Shown: positions 6,471 to 15,737, counted from the stretch's first letter. The stretch: 42,143 nucleotides of DNA from CAYUWH01 sp964448615 (GCA_964448615.1 CAYUWH010000010.1:1-42143), one strand, 5' to 3'. Notes: generated by a model from the letters alone, not told the origin. Numbers and translations: made by a program.

Positions 6471-7184
6471 ATGCGCCACCCCGAACTTGATGTCCTGCGT
6501 TCCGTTGCCATCGTCCTGATGGTGATCTATCACCTCTGTTTCGATTTGGTGACGTATTATCATTGGAATCTGCCGATCTTCGAAGGATGGTGGGTGATTG
6601 CAGCACGCGCGGTTGCCTCGCTATTTTTGCTCTTGGTCGGGGCGAGTTTTGTGATTTCGTTTGAACGTTCCAAGGAGAAGGCGAACCGCTGGCAGAAATA
6701 TCTCAAGCGCGGATTCGGGCTGATCGGCCTCGGTTTGCTCATTAGTCTCGTCACCTGGATTGCCGATCCGGAAACGTATGTGCGTTTTGGCATCCTGCAT
6801 TTGATCGGCGCCTCGATCCTTTTGCTGCCACTGTTTGTACGCCTAAAAGAACTAAACATCTTTCTCGGCACTGCACTCATTGCACTTGGCATCGTCCTCA
6901 ATACGTGGACAACGGAAGCAATACTGCTCATACCATTCGGCATTCCGTACGCAGGTTTCCACAGCGTAGATTATTTCCCATTGCTACCGTGGTTCGGCGT
7001 TGTCTTGATGGGCGCTGGCATCGGACACTTCGTGTACATTCGACACGCGAAACAAGCTCCGCATCTCTCTCCCGTTCCCCAATGGCTGACCTGGCCGGGA
7101 CGGCATTCGTTGATGATTTATCTGGTGCATCAACCGATTATCGTAGGGGTGTTGTGGGTGGTCATGGGGAAACCAATGCTGTAA
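6471..7184 (+). CDS. DUF1624 / heparan-alpha-glucosaminide N-acetyltransferase-like membrane protein
   Basis: A 237-residue membrane protein with about seven hydrophobic segments. The N-terminus (RHPELDVLRSVAIVLMVIYH, then FDL) matches the DUF1624 catalytic domain, in which acyl groups are moved across the membrane onto sugars. The conserved early Arg-Asp and the His at the end of helix 1 are present. I chose ATG 6471, because TATCTT ends 7 bases upstream; a TTG start at 6438 would lie in a palindrome. The substrate is unknown, possibly an envelope polysaccharide given the LCP ligase nearby. The stop TAA is part of the palindrome 7181-7208. Confidence 0.78.
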   Translation: MRHPELDVLRSVAIVLMVIYHLCFDLVTYYHWNLPIFEGWWVIAARAVASLFLLLVGASFVISFERSKEKANRWQKYLKRGFGLIGLGLLISLVTWIADPETYVRFGILHLIGASILLLPLFVRLKELNIFLGTALIALGIVLNTWTTEAILLIPFGIPYAGFHSVDYFPLLPWFGVVLMGAGIGHFVYIRHAKQAPHLSPVPQWLTWPGRHSLMIYLVHQPIIVGVLWVVMGKPML

Positions 7185-7208
7185 CGGCGACGCCGGCGTC
7201 GCCGTTAC
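7181..7208. repeat. Perfect 28-bp palindrome that supplies both convergent stop codons
   Basis: GTAACGGCGACGCC is followed by its exact reverse complement. TAA at 7182-7184 ends the gene on the plus strand, and the symmetric TTA at 7205-7207 is the stop of the minus-strand dehydrogenase. Confidence 0.93.
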
Positions 7209-8152
7209 GAAACCGTATGCGCCGGCTTCTCCCCTCTCTTCCATTGGGCGATGGATTCGAAACAATCCGCATACATGTTGCGGATGCTGTCATCGGCGTA
7301 GAACGCGATGTGCGGGGTGGTGACGACGTGCGGATGATGGACGAGTTCTTTGTCTGCCGCGATGCTTGATTCATGCTCAAGAACATCCAGCAAGGCATGG
7401 GCGACTTTGCCGCTGTTCAATCCTTCTAGGAGCGCCGTCGAATCGATCAACGAACCACGTGCGGTATTTACCAGAATCACACCCGGTTTCATCTTCGCGA
7501 TCGCTTCGGCATTAATCATATGTTTCGTATCGGGCAATGCAGGCGCGTGCAACGTAATGATATCGCTTTTGGCAAATAACTCGTCACGCTCCACGTACGT
7601 GACGCCGTACTTCTCCACAATTTCCGCATTGTGATACACATCCTGCGCCAGAATCCGCATCCCGAATCCGTGCGCGATCTCCGCTACTCTCTTGCCGATT
7701 TTTCCCGTCCCGACAATGCCCAACGTCTTGTCGCGCAATGCCATGCCGCGCAATCCGCGATAATCAAAAACACCGCTGCGCACACGCTCAGTTCCAATGA
7801 AAACATGACGTAGTGTACCCAGCAACAAGGCAAAGACGTGCTCCGCAATCACGTGCGATCCGTAATCCGGCACATTGCAGATTGTAATGCCTTTCTCTTG
7901 GCAATACGCTTTATCGAGATGGTCATACCCCACCGATCGGGTGCACAACAACTTCAGATGCGGCAAGTTCTCGAGAACGGCACGCGGAAATGCCGTCGTG
8001 ATGAATGTCGAAATCACCTCCGCCTCCTTGCAATTTTCGGCAATCTGCTGCTGAGTTGCATCCGCCGGGAGAAAGACCGCATCGGGAAATGTCTTCCTCA
8101 CAACAGGAAGATCTTGGTCATCGACGTCAAAGAAGACAATGGAAGCAGGCAT
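7205..8152 (-). CDS. D-isomer-specific 2-hydroxyacid dehydrogenase
   Basis: A 315-residue NAD(P)-dependent dehydrogenase that interconverts 2-oxoacids and D-2-hydroxyacids. The Rossmann core shows GIVGTGKIGKRVAEIAHGFG. The catalytic triad is visible as the Arg in VNTARGSLID, the Glu in LDVLEHES and the His in TTPHIAFY. The N-terminal substrate domain has CTRSVGYDHLD and VPDYGSHVIAEHVFALLL. D-lactate dehydrogenase is the likeliest role. TATCAT (8159-8164) ends 6 bases before ATG 8152, so leaderless. It is divergent from the LCP gene. Confidence 0.92.
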   Translation of the reverse strand: MPASIVFFDVDDQDLPVVRKTFPDAVFLPADATQQQIAENCKEAEVISTFITTAFPRAVLENLPHLKLLCTRSVGYDHLDKAYCQEKGITICNVPDYGSHVIAEHVFALLLGTLRHVFIGTERVRSGVFDYRGLRGMALRDKTLGIVGTGKIGKRVAEIAHGFGMRILAQDVYHNAEIVEKYGVTYVERDELFAKSDIITLHAPALPDTKHMINAEAIAKMKPGVILVNTARGSLIDSTALLEGLNSGKVAHALLDVLEHESSIAADKELVHHPHVVTTPHIAFYADDSIRNMYADCFESIAQWKRGEKPAHTVS

Positions 8153-8237
8153 GGGCGCATGATAGGAGGGATGACTGGAAAAACCAATGGAGCAGGACCG
8201 CAGCTTATGGCTTTCAATAATGAAACCACCGACTAAC

Positions 8238-8264
8238 AGCTATAAGCTATAAGCTATCAGCTAA
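8238..8264. repeat. Short tandem repeat, AGCTATA x3
   Basis: Three 7-base units (AGCTATA, AGCTATA, AGCTATC) plus a partial AGCT lie between the divergent dehydrogenase and LCP genes. The role is unknown. The rest of 8153-8313 shows no feature. Confidence 0.7.
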
Positions 8265-8325
8265 AACCTCAGAAATCGCCAGAGAAATTCCTCGTTTCGA
8301 AGAGGCAACCTGCTACACTCTCCGC

Positions 8326-9861
8326 ATGTCTTTTCAGGTGCGTCGCATCGGTGAAGATCCGCGTCGCCGTGCGTTTCCTTGGCACTGGGCTCCTGTTGCC
8401 ATGCGCTGGCTGCACCGTCCGTTTTCGGCATGGTTCCGCCACTGGAAAAAACATCGTCAGGAAGAGGAGCTCAAAGAGAAACGTACGAATCTGCTCAAGC
8501 GCGTCGCGCTGATTCTCGTCGTTATTTTCTGCACGGTCGTGCTACTGGCAGGAACCGTCAGTGCATTGGTGAGCTTGAAGATTCTCAGTCTTCACAATAT
8601 TGCCAAAGTGGCCGGCGTCGAATTGCCGGTCGACCAGTACGGTCATACCAATATTCTGCTCCTCGGAACGGGCGACGCTTCGCATGACGGCGTCGATCTG
8701 ACGGATACGATGATGATCGCAAGCATTGATGGCCGGAATAGCAAGACCGTCGCCATGCTCTCTCTCCCGCGCGATCTCTATCTGCTCGACACCAAGAACA
8801 TGGGCAAGGGGCGCATCAATGCGCTCTATCGCGATTACAAGCATCTTCTGAAAACTCAGGAAAAGCTGGAGGCCAAAGAAGCATCGGCAAAAGCACTGCG
8901 CGAACTGGCGGATGAAATTGGCATGATAATCGAGCTGCCGATTCATCATGTGGTGAAAGTGGACTTCATCGGATTCGTGGAAGCGGTGGACGCGCTGGGC
9001 GGCGTCGATATTGAGGTGCCGGAAACCTTGGTCGATACGGAATATCCCGGTCCGAATTACAGTTATGAAACTTTCTCAATCGAAGCGGGTACACAACATC
9101 TCGATGGAGAAACCGCATTGAAATACGCGCGCAGCCGCCACTCGACGAGCGACTTCAGCCGCTCCGGACGCCAGCAGCAATTAGTCTCTGCGCTCGGCGA
9201 AAAGATGAAGAATGAAGGAATTCTCAGTCGTCCGGACCGCCTTCTCTCGCTGCTGAACATCATGAACGAACACGTGGAGATGACACTTTCTTCGCGCGAG
9301 CTGATCGCACTGGCGGAGATGGGCACCACCCTCGATCGCAGTAAGACACTCTCGCTGCAATTGAACGATCAGGCAGGTCTGTATGGGACTGCGGCTTCCC
9401 CCGGAGGCTTCCTCTATGCCCCTCCTCGCGAGATGTTCGGCGGTGCGTCGGTCCTGCTCCCTGTTTCGATCCCTCCCGATCCGGTCACCTGGAAGCAGAT
9501 TCGCACGCTCTCGATGTTATTCCTCGGCATTCGCACGCCGTATCTCTCCACTATTTCGGTGGATATCCTCAATGCAGGTGCCCCTTCCGGCAGCAGCAGG
9601 AAACTGGCCACGGAATTCATCCGCTACGATCTTCCTGTCGGCGATGTAAAGAATGCGGAAGACCGCAGCATGGAGCTCTCGGCCGTGCGCGTATCGGATT
9701 CCGCTAAAGACATCGGGTCATTCTATACCTCCCTGCTGCGCATGCCGCTGGAAGTGATGGCAACCGATCCAGCCGTTACCGCTTCCGGCTCCGTGACCAT
9801 TCTCCTCGGAAAAGATTACACGTACACTCCCGTACAGAACCTACTTCTCCCTCCGGAATGA
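8326..9861 (+). CDS. LytR-CpsA-Psr family cell-wall glycopolymer ligase
   Basis: A 511-residue membrane-anchored protein. It has a basic cytoplasmic N-terminus (residues 1-57), one membrane helix (about 58-82) and an external LCP domain (about 105-300). Family motifs are visible: NILLLGTGD, DLTDTMMIASID, SLPRDLYL, GRINALY, VDFIGFVEAVDALGGVDIEVP in part, and LDGETALKYARSRH with the conserved arginines. LCP enzymes transfer lipid-linked glycopolymers to peptidoglycan or proteins. The last 200 residues carry no motif I recognise. TACACT (8314-8319, preceded by TG) lies 6 bases before the ATG. The next gene overlaps by 4 bases. Confidence 0.93.
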   Translation: MSFQVRRIGEDPRRRAFPWHWAPVAMRWLHRPFSAWFRHWKKHRQEEELKEKRTNLLKRVALILVVIFCTVVLLAGTVSALVSLKILSLHNIAKVAGVELPVDQYGHTNILLLGTGDASHDGVDLTDTMMIASIDGRNSKTVAMLSLPRDLYLLDTKNMGKGRINALYRDYKHLLKTQEKLEAKEASAKALRELADEIGMIIELPIHHVVKVDFIGFVEAVDALGGVDIEVPETLVDTEYPGPNYSYETFSIEAGTQHLDGETALKYARSRHSTSDFSRSGRQQQLVSALGEKMKNEGILSRPDRLLSLLNIMNEHVEMTLSSRELIALAEMGTTLDRSKTLSLQLNDQAGLYGTAASPGGFLYAPPREMFGGASVLLPVSIPPDPVTWKQIRTLSMLFLGIRTPYLSTISVDILNAGAPSGSSRKLATEFIRYDLPVGDVKNAEDRSMELSAVRVSDSAKDIGSFYTSLLRMPLEVMATDPAVTASGSVTILLGKDYTYTPVQNLLLPPE

Positions 9862-10763
9862 CCCCTCGCGAGATCATCGCCCAAGCGTGGAGTATCACGA
9901 CCAAAGAAAAAATCTTGCGTCGCTGGGGGTTTGCGGCGTCGTTCTTCGAAACCCTCCTGAACGTAAAATTGCTGGGGTACCAGGTGTATTTCATTTATGC
10001 CTATATTGTAGGAATAGAAGTGGGATTGTTCGATGATTTTTACATCCTCTACGAGCATGTGCCCTTCAACGTGTTTCTTTCAATTCTCATAGGCTTCGGC
10101 TTGTTGGTCCTCATTGAATTCATCATGCCGCATCTTTCAGGCGGCGCCATCATCGGACTTGCTGCAAAATCATATCGGAAAGAACCACTCAAAGGCGGCA
10201 TGGTCTTGGCCCTTCATAACTTCTTCCCATTGTTTGCGGTTCATGAGATGTTCGTCCTGAGCGGATGGGCAACGGCATTGACGTGCGTGTCTCTGACTTT
10301 GCGTTATATCGATGGAAACATCAAGTATGGCATCATCGGCGTTATCATCGCTATCTTCTGTATCTCTAATACTTTGAAATTATTTGCAGGCTTTGCGGAA
10401 GAAGCCGTGGTGCTGCGCAAAATGAGCATCGGTGCCGGCATCGCTCAGAGCTACAAACTGCTGCTGAGCCACCTGAGCCATATCATGTTCGTCTTGTTAC
10501 TCCTCTTCGTAATCTCACTGCGCATCGTCCTCAACGCCATCACTGTCCTGCTGATCCCCGTCATTGTCGTCGGCATCGGGTTCCTGCTCGCCCTCGTCTT
10601 CTCGCCGGCACTCAGTTACCTGATCGCAGGACTGGTGGGGGTGGGTCTTGTATTGGCAGCAAGCTACTTCTTCGCCTACCTGCAGGTGTTCAAGCAAACT
10701 GTCTGGACGCTCACGTATATCGAACTGAGTTCACGGAAAGAACTGGATCACATTGATTTATGA
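9858..10763 (+). CDS. Polytopic membrane protein, unknown
   Basis: A 301-residue protein with about six to seven hydrophobic segments and a cytoplasmic-looking N-terminus (TPREIIAQAWSITTKEKILRRWGFA, in part). Long beta-branched helices fill the C-terminal half. It starts in the ATGA overlap with the LCP gene stop, so the two are probably translated together. A role in envelope glycopolymer assembly is only an inference from that coupling. The architecture resembles six-helix membrane domains of the glycerophosphodiesterase-associated type, but I cannot show it. Confidence 0.7.
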   Translation: MTPREIIAQAWSITTKEKILRRWGFAASFFETLLNVKLLGYQVYFIYAYIVGIEVGLFDDFYILYEHVPFNVFLSILIGFGLLVLIEFIMPHLSGGAIIGLAAKSYRKEPLKGGMVLALHNFFPLFAVHEMFVLSGWATALTCVSLTLRYIDGNIKYGIIGVIIAIFCISNTLKLFAGFAEEAVVLRKMSIGAGIAQSYKLLLSHLSHIMFVLLLLFVISLRIVLNAITVLLIPVIVVGIGFLLALVFSPALSYLIAGLVGVGLVLAASYFFAYLQVFKQTVWTLTYIELSSRKELDHIDL

Positions 10764-10816
10764 GTAAGTAGTATCTAGAAAAAGTTCGTGGCAAATACTT
10801 GCATGAAATACAACTC

Positions 10817-10840
10817 ACTACTCACTATAAACTACTCACT
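10817..10840. repeat. Direct repeat ACTACTCACT x2
   Basis: Two identical 10-base units are separated by ATAA in the gap before lexA. It looks like low-complexity intergenic repeat. No terminator for the preceding gene is visible. Confidence 0.5.
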
Positions 10841-10932
10841 CCATCAGCAGGTCAACACAACTTCCTCCACTGCTCTTGACCGTGCACAACCGTACACCTA
10901 TGATGGTGGACGTTCGTACCAACCATGCCTCT

Positions 10933-11535
10933 ATGTCTCTGACTCCGCATCAACGCACGACGCTCAATTACATCCGTGAATTTCAGAGAAAGAAAGGATA
11001 TTCCCCTTCTCTGTCCGATCTCGCGATTGCCTTCGGCGTTCGGAGTAAAAATGCGATCGCCAAGGTCGTAAATGCGTTGGTACGCGAGCATTTCCTGGAG
11101 AAAGATCCGAAGGGAAGAATTAAAATTATTGAAGTACAGGAAGAGAGTGCCGCGCCGCGCTTGGTGCTTCCGCTGTTTGGGCCGATCTCGGCAGGCTTCG
11201 CCGCGCCCGCGGAAGAGCAGGCCGAAGAGCTGGTCACACTGGAAGATTATCTGGTGCGCAATCGCAGCAATACGTTCCTCCTGCGCGTACGGGGAGATAG
11301 CATGATCAATGCCAGCATTAGCGAAGGAGATCTCGTGCTTGTGGAACGTGGCGTGACCCCAAAAGTCAGCGATATCGTCGTAGGCGTGCTTGATGGAGAA
11401 TTCACGCTCAAGCGTCTCAAGCGGGATAAAGGCAAGTTCTACCTGCAAGCGGAGAACGATGCCTATCCGGACTTATTTGCGCTGGATGAACTGAAAGTGG
11501 CAGGCGTGGTACGCGGGGTGATACGAAAATACTGA
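10933..11535 (+). CDS. lexA: LexA-type SOS repressor / S24 peptidase
   Basis: A 200-residue protein. The winged-helix DNA-binding domain (residues 2-66) has the LexA pattern: LTPHQRTTLNYIREF, GYSPSLSDLA, SKNAIAKVVNALV. The self-cleavage site is Ala87-Gly88 (ISAGF). Catalytic Ser123 (GDSM) and Lys160 (TLKRL) are present. On DNA damage it would cleave itself and release its targets, which would include the adjacent dinB. I chose ATG 10933, since family members begin M-x-LT-x-x-Q; in-frame ATGs at 10900 and 10903 and a TTG at 10876 would add unlikely residues. I see no classical LexA box upstream. A UmuD-like role is possible given the neighbour, but the full DNA-binding domain argues for LexA. 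Confidence 0.9.
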   Translation: MSLTPHQRTTLNYIREFQRKKGYSPSLSDLAIAFGVRSKNAIAKVVNALVREHFLEKDPKGRIKIIEVQEESAAPRLVLPLFGPISAGFAAPAEEQAEELVTLEDYLVRNRSNTFLLRVRGDSMINASISEGDLVLVERGVTPKVSDIVVGVLDGEFTLKRLKRDKGKFYLQAENDAYPDLFALDELKVAGVVRGVIRKY

Positions 11536-11572
11536 GAAAACGAAGCACTCTCGCTTCTTCTTTTTCTTCATC

Positions 11573-12859
11573 ATGTTTGCACATGTAGACGCGGACTCGT
11601 TCTTCGCGTCGGTGTTGCAGCGCAAATATCCTCATCTCAAGGGAAAGCCTCTGTTCGCCCTGGGGATGGGCGGCAGCTGCATCATCGCCGCAAGTTACGA
11701 GGCAAAAGCCTTCGGCGTGAAAACAGGAATGCCTGTGCGTGAGGCACGGAAGTTATGTCCGAATGCCTTTGAGATGCCATCAGATTTTCGGGAGACGGGC
11801 ATCGCCTCCAAGCAGATTGAAGACATGCTGCAAAACGTCTGCCCGCTTCTGGAGCAGTATTCGATCGATGAATGGTTTTTAGATCTGACGAGCTGCCTGG
11901 GAGGAACGCCGGTGGATCTCATGGTCTGGGCACGCGACCTGCAACGACGGATCAACGGCGCAACCGATATCACCGTTTCCATCGGCGTCGGCCCGACGAA
12001 ATTATTGGCGAAAATGGCCGGTGAATACCGCAAACCGGCGGGGGCGACGGTTGTCGGCAATGACAAACACCCATCGTGTAGAGACGCCCCGGCGGGGCGT
12101 CTCTACGACGGAAAACACACCAACGTCGGCGACGGTGCCAATGTCAACGGTATCCCCATCGAAACGTTTTTACGCGATCGCCCCGCCGCCGCCATCCCCG
12201 GAATCGGGTACCGTCGAAAAATCCAGACGGAACAATACGGATGGCACACGGCCTGGGATTTTGCGACCGCGGCGGAATCCATCGTCCAAACATTATTCGG
12301 CAAACAAGGACCGGAATTGCAGCGCGAACTGAAGGGAGAGGCGCTTTTTGGCGTCAGCATCGATCGCACTCCGCCAAAATCCGTCTCGCGCACCCGCACC
12401 TTTCGCGCCACACGGGACGAAACCTTGCTCTGGGCGCACATCATTCACCATACACAATACGTCCTGCTACGCATGCGGAAACACGGGCTGGCCTGCCAGG
12501 GTGTTTCGATCTGGTTACGAGACAAAGACTATAAACACTACGGCTGCACAAAACGTCTGCCACAGGTCTTCAATACGGAAGAAACCCTGACGCCATACCT
12601 GCGCGCTTGTTTGACGGAAACATTCGACCCCAATATTTCCTACAATCAAGCGGGCATGTGTCTCTGGGGACTGGTACCCGCGGGCATGGTGCAAAGTTCG
12701 CTTTTCGATGACATGGAAAAAAGCAAGACAGATGAACAACTCCAGCGCGCGCTCGATACGGTCCGTCGCCGCTTCGGGCGCGAGGCGATTACGCGCGGCT
12801 CTTCGTTGCTTGCGAAAGAAGCAGCGCGGCCGGGATTGGAGGTTCCACTCTATGAATAA
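11573..12859 (+). CDS. dinB: Y-family translesion DNA polymerase
   Basis: A 428-residue DinB/UmuC-type polymerase that copies past damaged bases. Catalytic acids are present: Asp6 (HVDADSFFAS), and Asp99-Glu100 (YSIDEWFLD). The finger motif reads ASYEAKAFGVKTGMP, and SIGVGPTKLLAKMAGEYRKP in part marks the palm end. GIG near residue 208 is the helix-hairpin-helix. Between KPAG and the FLRDRP segment lies an insertion of about 30 residues. It includes a 29-base palindrome (12078-12106) read in frame as CRDAPAGRLYD. Since this loop normally connects palm and thumb, the enzyme may tolerate it. It lies 37 bases after lexA with a pyrimidine-rich spacer. The C-terminus resembles UmuC more than Pol IV. 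Confidence 0.92.
   Translation: MFAHVDADSFFASVLQRKYPHLKGKPLFALGMGGSCIIAASYEAKAFGVKTGMPVREARKLCPNAFEMPSDFRETGIASKQIEDMLQNVCPLLEQYSIDEWFLDLTSCLGGTPVDLMVWARDLQRRINGATDITVSIGVGPTKLLAKMAGEYRKPAGATVVGNDKHPSCRDAPAGRLYDGKHTNVGDGANVNGIPIETFLRDRPAAAIPGIGYRRKIQTEQYGWHTAWDFATAAESIVQTLFGKQGPELQRELKGEALFGVSIDRTPPKSVSRTRTFRATRDETLLWAHIIHHTQYVLLRMRKHGLACQGVSIWLRDKDYKHYGCTKRLPQVFNTEETLTPYLRACLTETFDPNISYNQAGMCLWGLVPAGMVQSSLFDDMEKSKTDEQLQRALDTVRRRFGREAITRGSSLLAKEAARPGLEVPLYE
12078..12106. repeat. Palindrome GTAGAGACG type inside dinB
   Basis: GTAGAGACGCCCC pairs perfectly with the reverse arm around GGC. It keeps the dinB frame. Its outer arm (GTAGAGACG) is shared with the long hairpins at 17794 and 20208. Confidence 0.92.
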
Positions 12860-12873
12860 ACATTCGATCAATT

Positions 12874-12901
12874 GCAGCCGGGACACCGGTGTCCCGGCTG
12901 C
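12874..12901. repeat. Perfect 28-bp palindrome, GCCGGGACACC type
   Basis: GCAGCCGGGACACC is followed by its exact reverse complement, 15 bases after the dinB stop. There is no T run. Confidence 0.9.
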
Positions 12902-12967
12902 GTAAACGACACATCATATTCGTCTATTTTGAGCAAAATTAAAAGGATGGAGTCATGACATCGTCGG

Positions 12968-12991
12968 AGCGGAGACGCCGGCGTCTCCGCT
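12968..12991. repeat. Perfect 24-bp palindrome touching the valS stop codon
   Basis: AGCGGAGACGCC is followed by its reverse complement. The valS stop (CTA at 12990-12992 on the plus strand, TAG in the gene) overlaps its right edge. The ends AGCGGA/TCCGCT match the 758/960 family. Confidence 0.9.
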
Positions 12992-15662
12992 ACGCCCCCA
13001 GCATCTTCACTCTCTCCTCCAATTTCGCCATCTTCGCTTTTGCCTCTTCTAATTTCGCCTTCTCCCCATCCACCACTGCAGCAGGAGCGCGACTCACAAA
13101 CGATTCATTGGAAAGTTTCGACTCAATCGAAGATGCAAATTGCTGGAGCTTCTGCAGTTCCTGCTTTGCCGCTGCAACCTCCTTCTCTTTATCGATCAAT
13201 CCCTCAAGCGAGAGATGGACTTCTGCATCCGCCAGGAAAGCACTTGTCACTTCTTTTTGAGGTGGAAGCTTGGAAATAAAATCGAGCTGACGCACCTTTG
13301 CCATACGGCAAATATGCAGCGCCTGCATGCGCAAGAGTTCCGCATGATCCCCCGCGATGAGCAATACCTCCACCTCCTTCGAGGGTTCAATACCACTCTC
13401 GTTCCGCAATTTGCGGATGGTCGTAATGACATCGATCAGGAGTTGCAATTGCTTCTCGGCACCGGGATCTTTCAGTGATTCATTTGCCACCGGCCAAGTC
13501 TCACGAATCAGTAAGCTCGCATCATCTGGCGCAAAGTGACTCCAGAGTTCTTCGGTGACGAATGGGCAAAATGGATGAAGGAGTTGCAGCAACGTGCGCT
13601 GCATGTGCACGAGCACGCTCACATTGGCTTCGCCCTTTGAAAGCTCCAGATACCAATCGCAGTACGAATCCCAGACGTATCCATAGAGCCGATCCCCCGC
13701 TTCGCTTAAGCGCGATGCCTCAAGACTGCGCGAGATATCGTTGATCAGGGTTTGCAATGATGAGAGAATCGCACGATCTGCGAGAGAGCACGTACCGATC
13801 ACGGATGCATCAAATGAGAGATCACGCGGATTCATCCCCGCTTGTTCACACTGCATCAGCACGAAGCGCGACGCGTTCCAGAGCTTATTCACGAAATTGC
13901 GGTAACCGGCGATCTTCTCTTCCGAGAGACGGCTATCGGCACCCGGACTCTGGCCGATCATCATCGAGAGACGCAATGCATCCGCGCCGTACTTGGGGAT
14001 GATATCGAGCGGATCGATCATCGTTTCCGGATCGCTCTTGCTCATTTTGCGTCCGTCCTTGGTACGGATCAGACCATGAAGATACACGGTCTTGAACGGA
14101 ATCTGCCCCGTGGCATAGGTCGTCATGAGGATCATGCGGGCGACCCAGAAGAAGATCAGGTCATAGCCCGTTTCCATCAGCGTAGTCGGGTGGAATTTCT
14201 GGAAGTCGGGGCTGCGCTTGAGCAGTTCTTCCAGATCTAACAAGAAATCATCCGCAAGCTTGGGATCAATCAGCGTGCTCCAGGTCCAGAGCGCGGACGA
14301 AAACCACGTATCAAGCGTATCGGGATCCTGCTCCCAACCTTGGCCCTCCGGCGACTCCGCACCAACGTACGTCTCTTCGCCTTTGTACCACACCGGCACG
14401 CGATGCCCCCACCAGATCTGGCGGCTGATACACCAGTCGCGCAAATGATCGATCCAGTGGAAGTACACCTTCTCGAAGCGATCTGGGATGATCGTGACAT
14501 CCTTGTGATGCACCACGTCATGCATGATTTCTTTGAGGCTCATCTTCTGTCCTTTCCATTGCACAACGGGCTTACTCACATCCACGAACCACTGCAGCTT
14601 GATCTGCGGTTCGATTGTTCCGCCGCCGCGCTGATTCACCGCTTTACTGTGTACATACTTCTCATCAACCTTCACGAGCAATCCCTTGCTCGCAAGTTTT
14701 TCGACAATCTTCGGACGTGCGGCCTCGATCTTCATCCCTGCAAATTCGCCGGCGATGGGTAGGAGCTTGCCTGCGAAATCGATCACCTGTTCTTTCTCGA
14801 GTCCATGGCGCTCCGCAATCTCGAAGTCCGCGGGATCGTGCCACGGCGTGATGGTCATCACACCCGTTCCGAATGTCGGGTCCACGGCTTTGTCTTTGAT
14901 GATCGTCGCGTGCACGGGTCCATTGATCCATTCGCAGTCGAACGTATCGCCATGCTTGTACTGCGCATAGCGCTCATCATCGGGATGCATGACCACGTAC
15001 TTGTCGCCGAATTTTGTTTCAGGGCGGGAAGTCCCGATCTGGAACGGACCGTACTGGAACGTGTAGAACGGAGCTGTCTCTTCTTTGCGCTCCACTTCAT
15101 CATCGGAAACCGTGGTCTGGAGATTCGGATCCCAGTTCACGATCCGGTGGCCGCGATAGATCAACCCATCGCGATGCATCTTCGCGAACACTTCATTGAC
15201 ACAGCGATTCAACATCGGGTCCATCGTGTAGCGCTCCCGCGACCAATCGCAGCTCGCGCCCATTTTGCGCACCTGCGAGCGGATCACGTCGCGGCTCTCC
15301 TCCACGAACTCCGCGATTTTTCCGACCAATGCCTCTCTTCCCAACTGCGCGCGCGGATCGCGCATGCCGTCTTTTTTGAGCGCCTTGATCACGACGTTCT
15401 CGGTCGCGATTGCGGCATGGTCTGTACCCGGCAACCACAATGCCTCCTTGCCGCGCATCCTGGCAAAACGCGTGAACACATCCTGAATCGCCAACATCAC
15501 GGCATGACCCAAATGAAGCTGTCCCGTGGCATTGGGCGGCGGCATGCTGATCGTAAACGCCTCGCGATCAGAGCTCGCATCCGCCTCAAACGCCCCGCTC
15601 TCCTCCCACATCTTATAGATGCGGTCTTCGACTGCCTTTGGGTCGTAGGCTTTCTCTAGCAT
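12990..15662 (-). CDS. valS: Valyl-tRNA synthetase
   Basis: An 890-residue class I synthetase that charges tRNA-Val. The HIGH motif is HLGH at residues 50-53 (PPPNATGQLHLGHAV) and KMSKS is intact (DGRKMSKSDPE). The editing domain (ETKFGDKYVVMHP, VMTITPWHDPADFE) is present with its conserved Thr/Asp-rich pattern, as are DWCISRQIWWGHRVPVW and the C-terminal anticodon-binding region. A C-terminal coiled coil (last 65 residues) completes a full-length enzyme. I chose ATG 15662, since TACACT (15670-15675) ends 7 bases upstream; the longer frame to 15713 is not family-like. The long plus-strand frame at 14805-15659 is its shadow. Confidence 0.97.
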   Translation of the reverse strand: MLEKAYDPKAVEDRIYKMWEESGAFEADASSDREAFTISMPPPNATGQLHLGHAVMLAIQDVFTRFARMRGKEALWLPGTDHAAIATENVVIKALKKDGMRDPRAQLGREALVGKIAEFVEESRDVIRSQVRKMGASCDWSRERYTMDPMLNRCVNEVFAKMHRDGLIYRGHRIVNWDPNLQTTVSDDEVERKEETAPFYTFQYGPFQIGTSRPETKFGDKYVVMHPDDERYAQYKHGDTFDCEWINGPVHATIIKDKAVDPTFGTGVMTITPWHDPADFEIAERHGLEKEQVIDFAGKLLPIAGEFAGMKIEAARPKIVEKLASKGLLVKVDEKYVHSKAVNQRGGGTIEPQIKLQWFVDVSKPVVQWKGQKMSLKEIMHDVVHHKDVTIIPDRFEKVYFHWIDHLRDWCISRQIWWGHRVPVWYKGEETYVGAESPEGQGWEQDPDTLDTWFSSALWTWSTLIDPKLADDFLLDLEELLKRSPDFQKFHPTTLMETGYDLIFFWVARMILMTTYATGQIPFKTVYLHGLIRTKDGRKMSKSDPETMIDPLDIIPKYGADALRLSMMIGQSPGADSRLSEEKIAGYRNFVNKLWNASRFVLMQCEQAGMNPRDLSFDASVIGTCSLADRAILSSLQTLINDISRSLEASRLSEAGDRLYGYVWDSYCDWYLELSKGEANVSVLVHMQRTLLQLLHPFCPFVTEELWSHFAPDDASLLIRETWPVANESLKDPGAEKQLQLLIDVITTIRKLRNESGIEPSKEVEVLLIAGDHAELLRMQALHICRMAKVRQLDFISKLPPQKEVTSAFLADAEVHLSLEGLIDKEKEVAAAKQELQKLQQFASSIESKLSNESFVSRAPAAVVDGEKAKLEEAKAKMAKLEERVKMLGA

Positions 15663-15737
15663 GCGCACAAGTGTAATGGGAAACACAGAATTGCTGAACC
15701 CCAAATGGATCAACTCCGCTTCAGATGTATAAGAAAA

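Noticed and set aside
10764..10932. LexA box upstream of lexA
   Set aside because: I found neither CGAAC-N4-GTTCG nor CTG-N10-CAG with convincing symmetry; a lineage-specific box remains possible.
14805..15659. Long plus-strand frame opposite valS
   Set aside because: Shadow of valS: the sense protein matches a known family along its length, while this frame has no motif or start signal.
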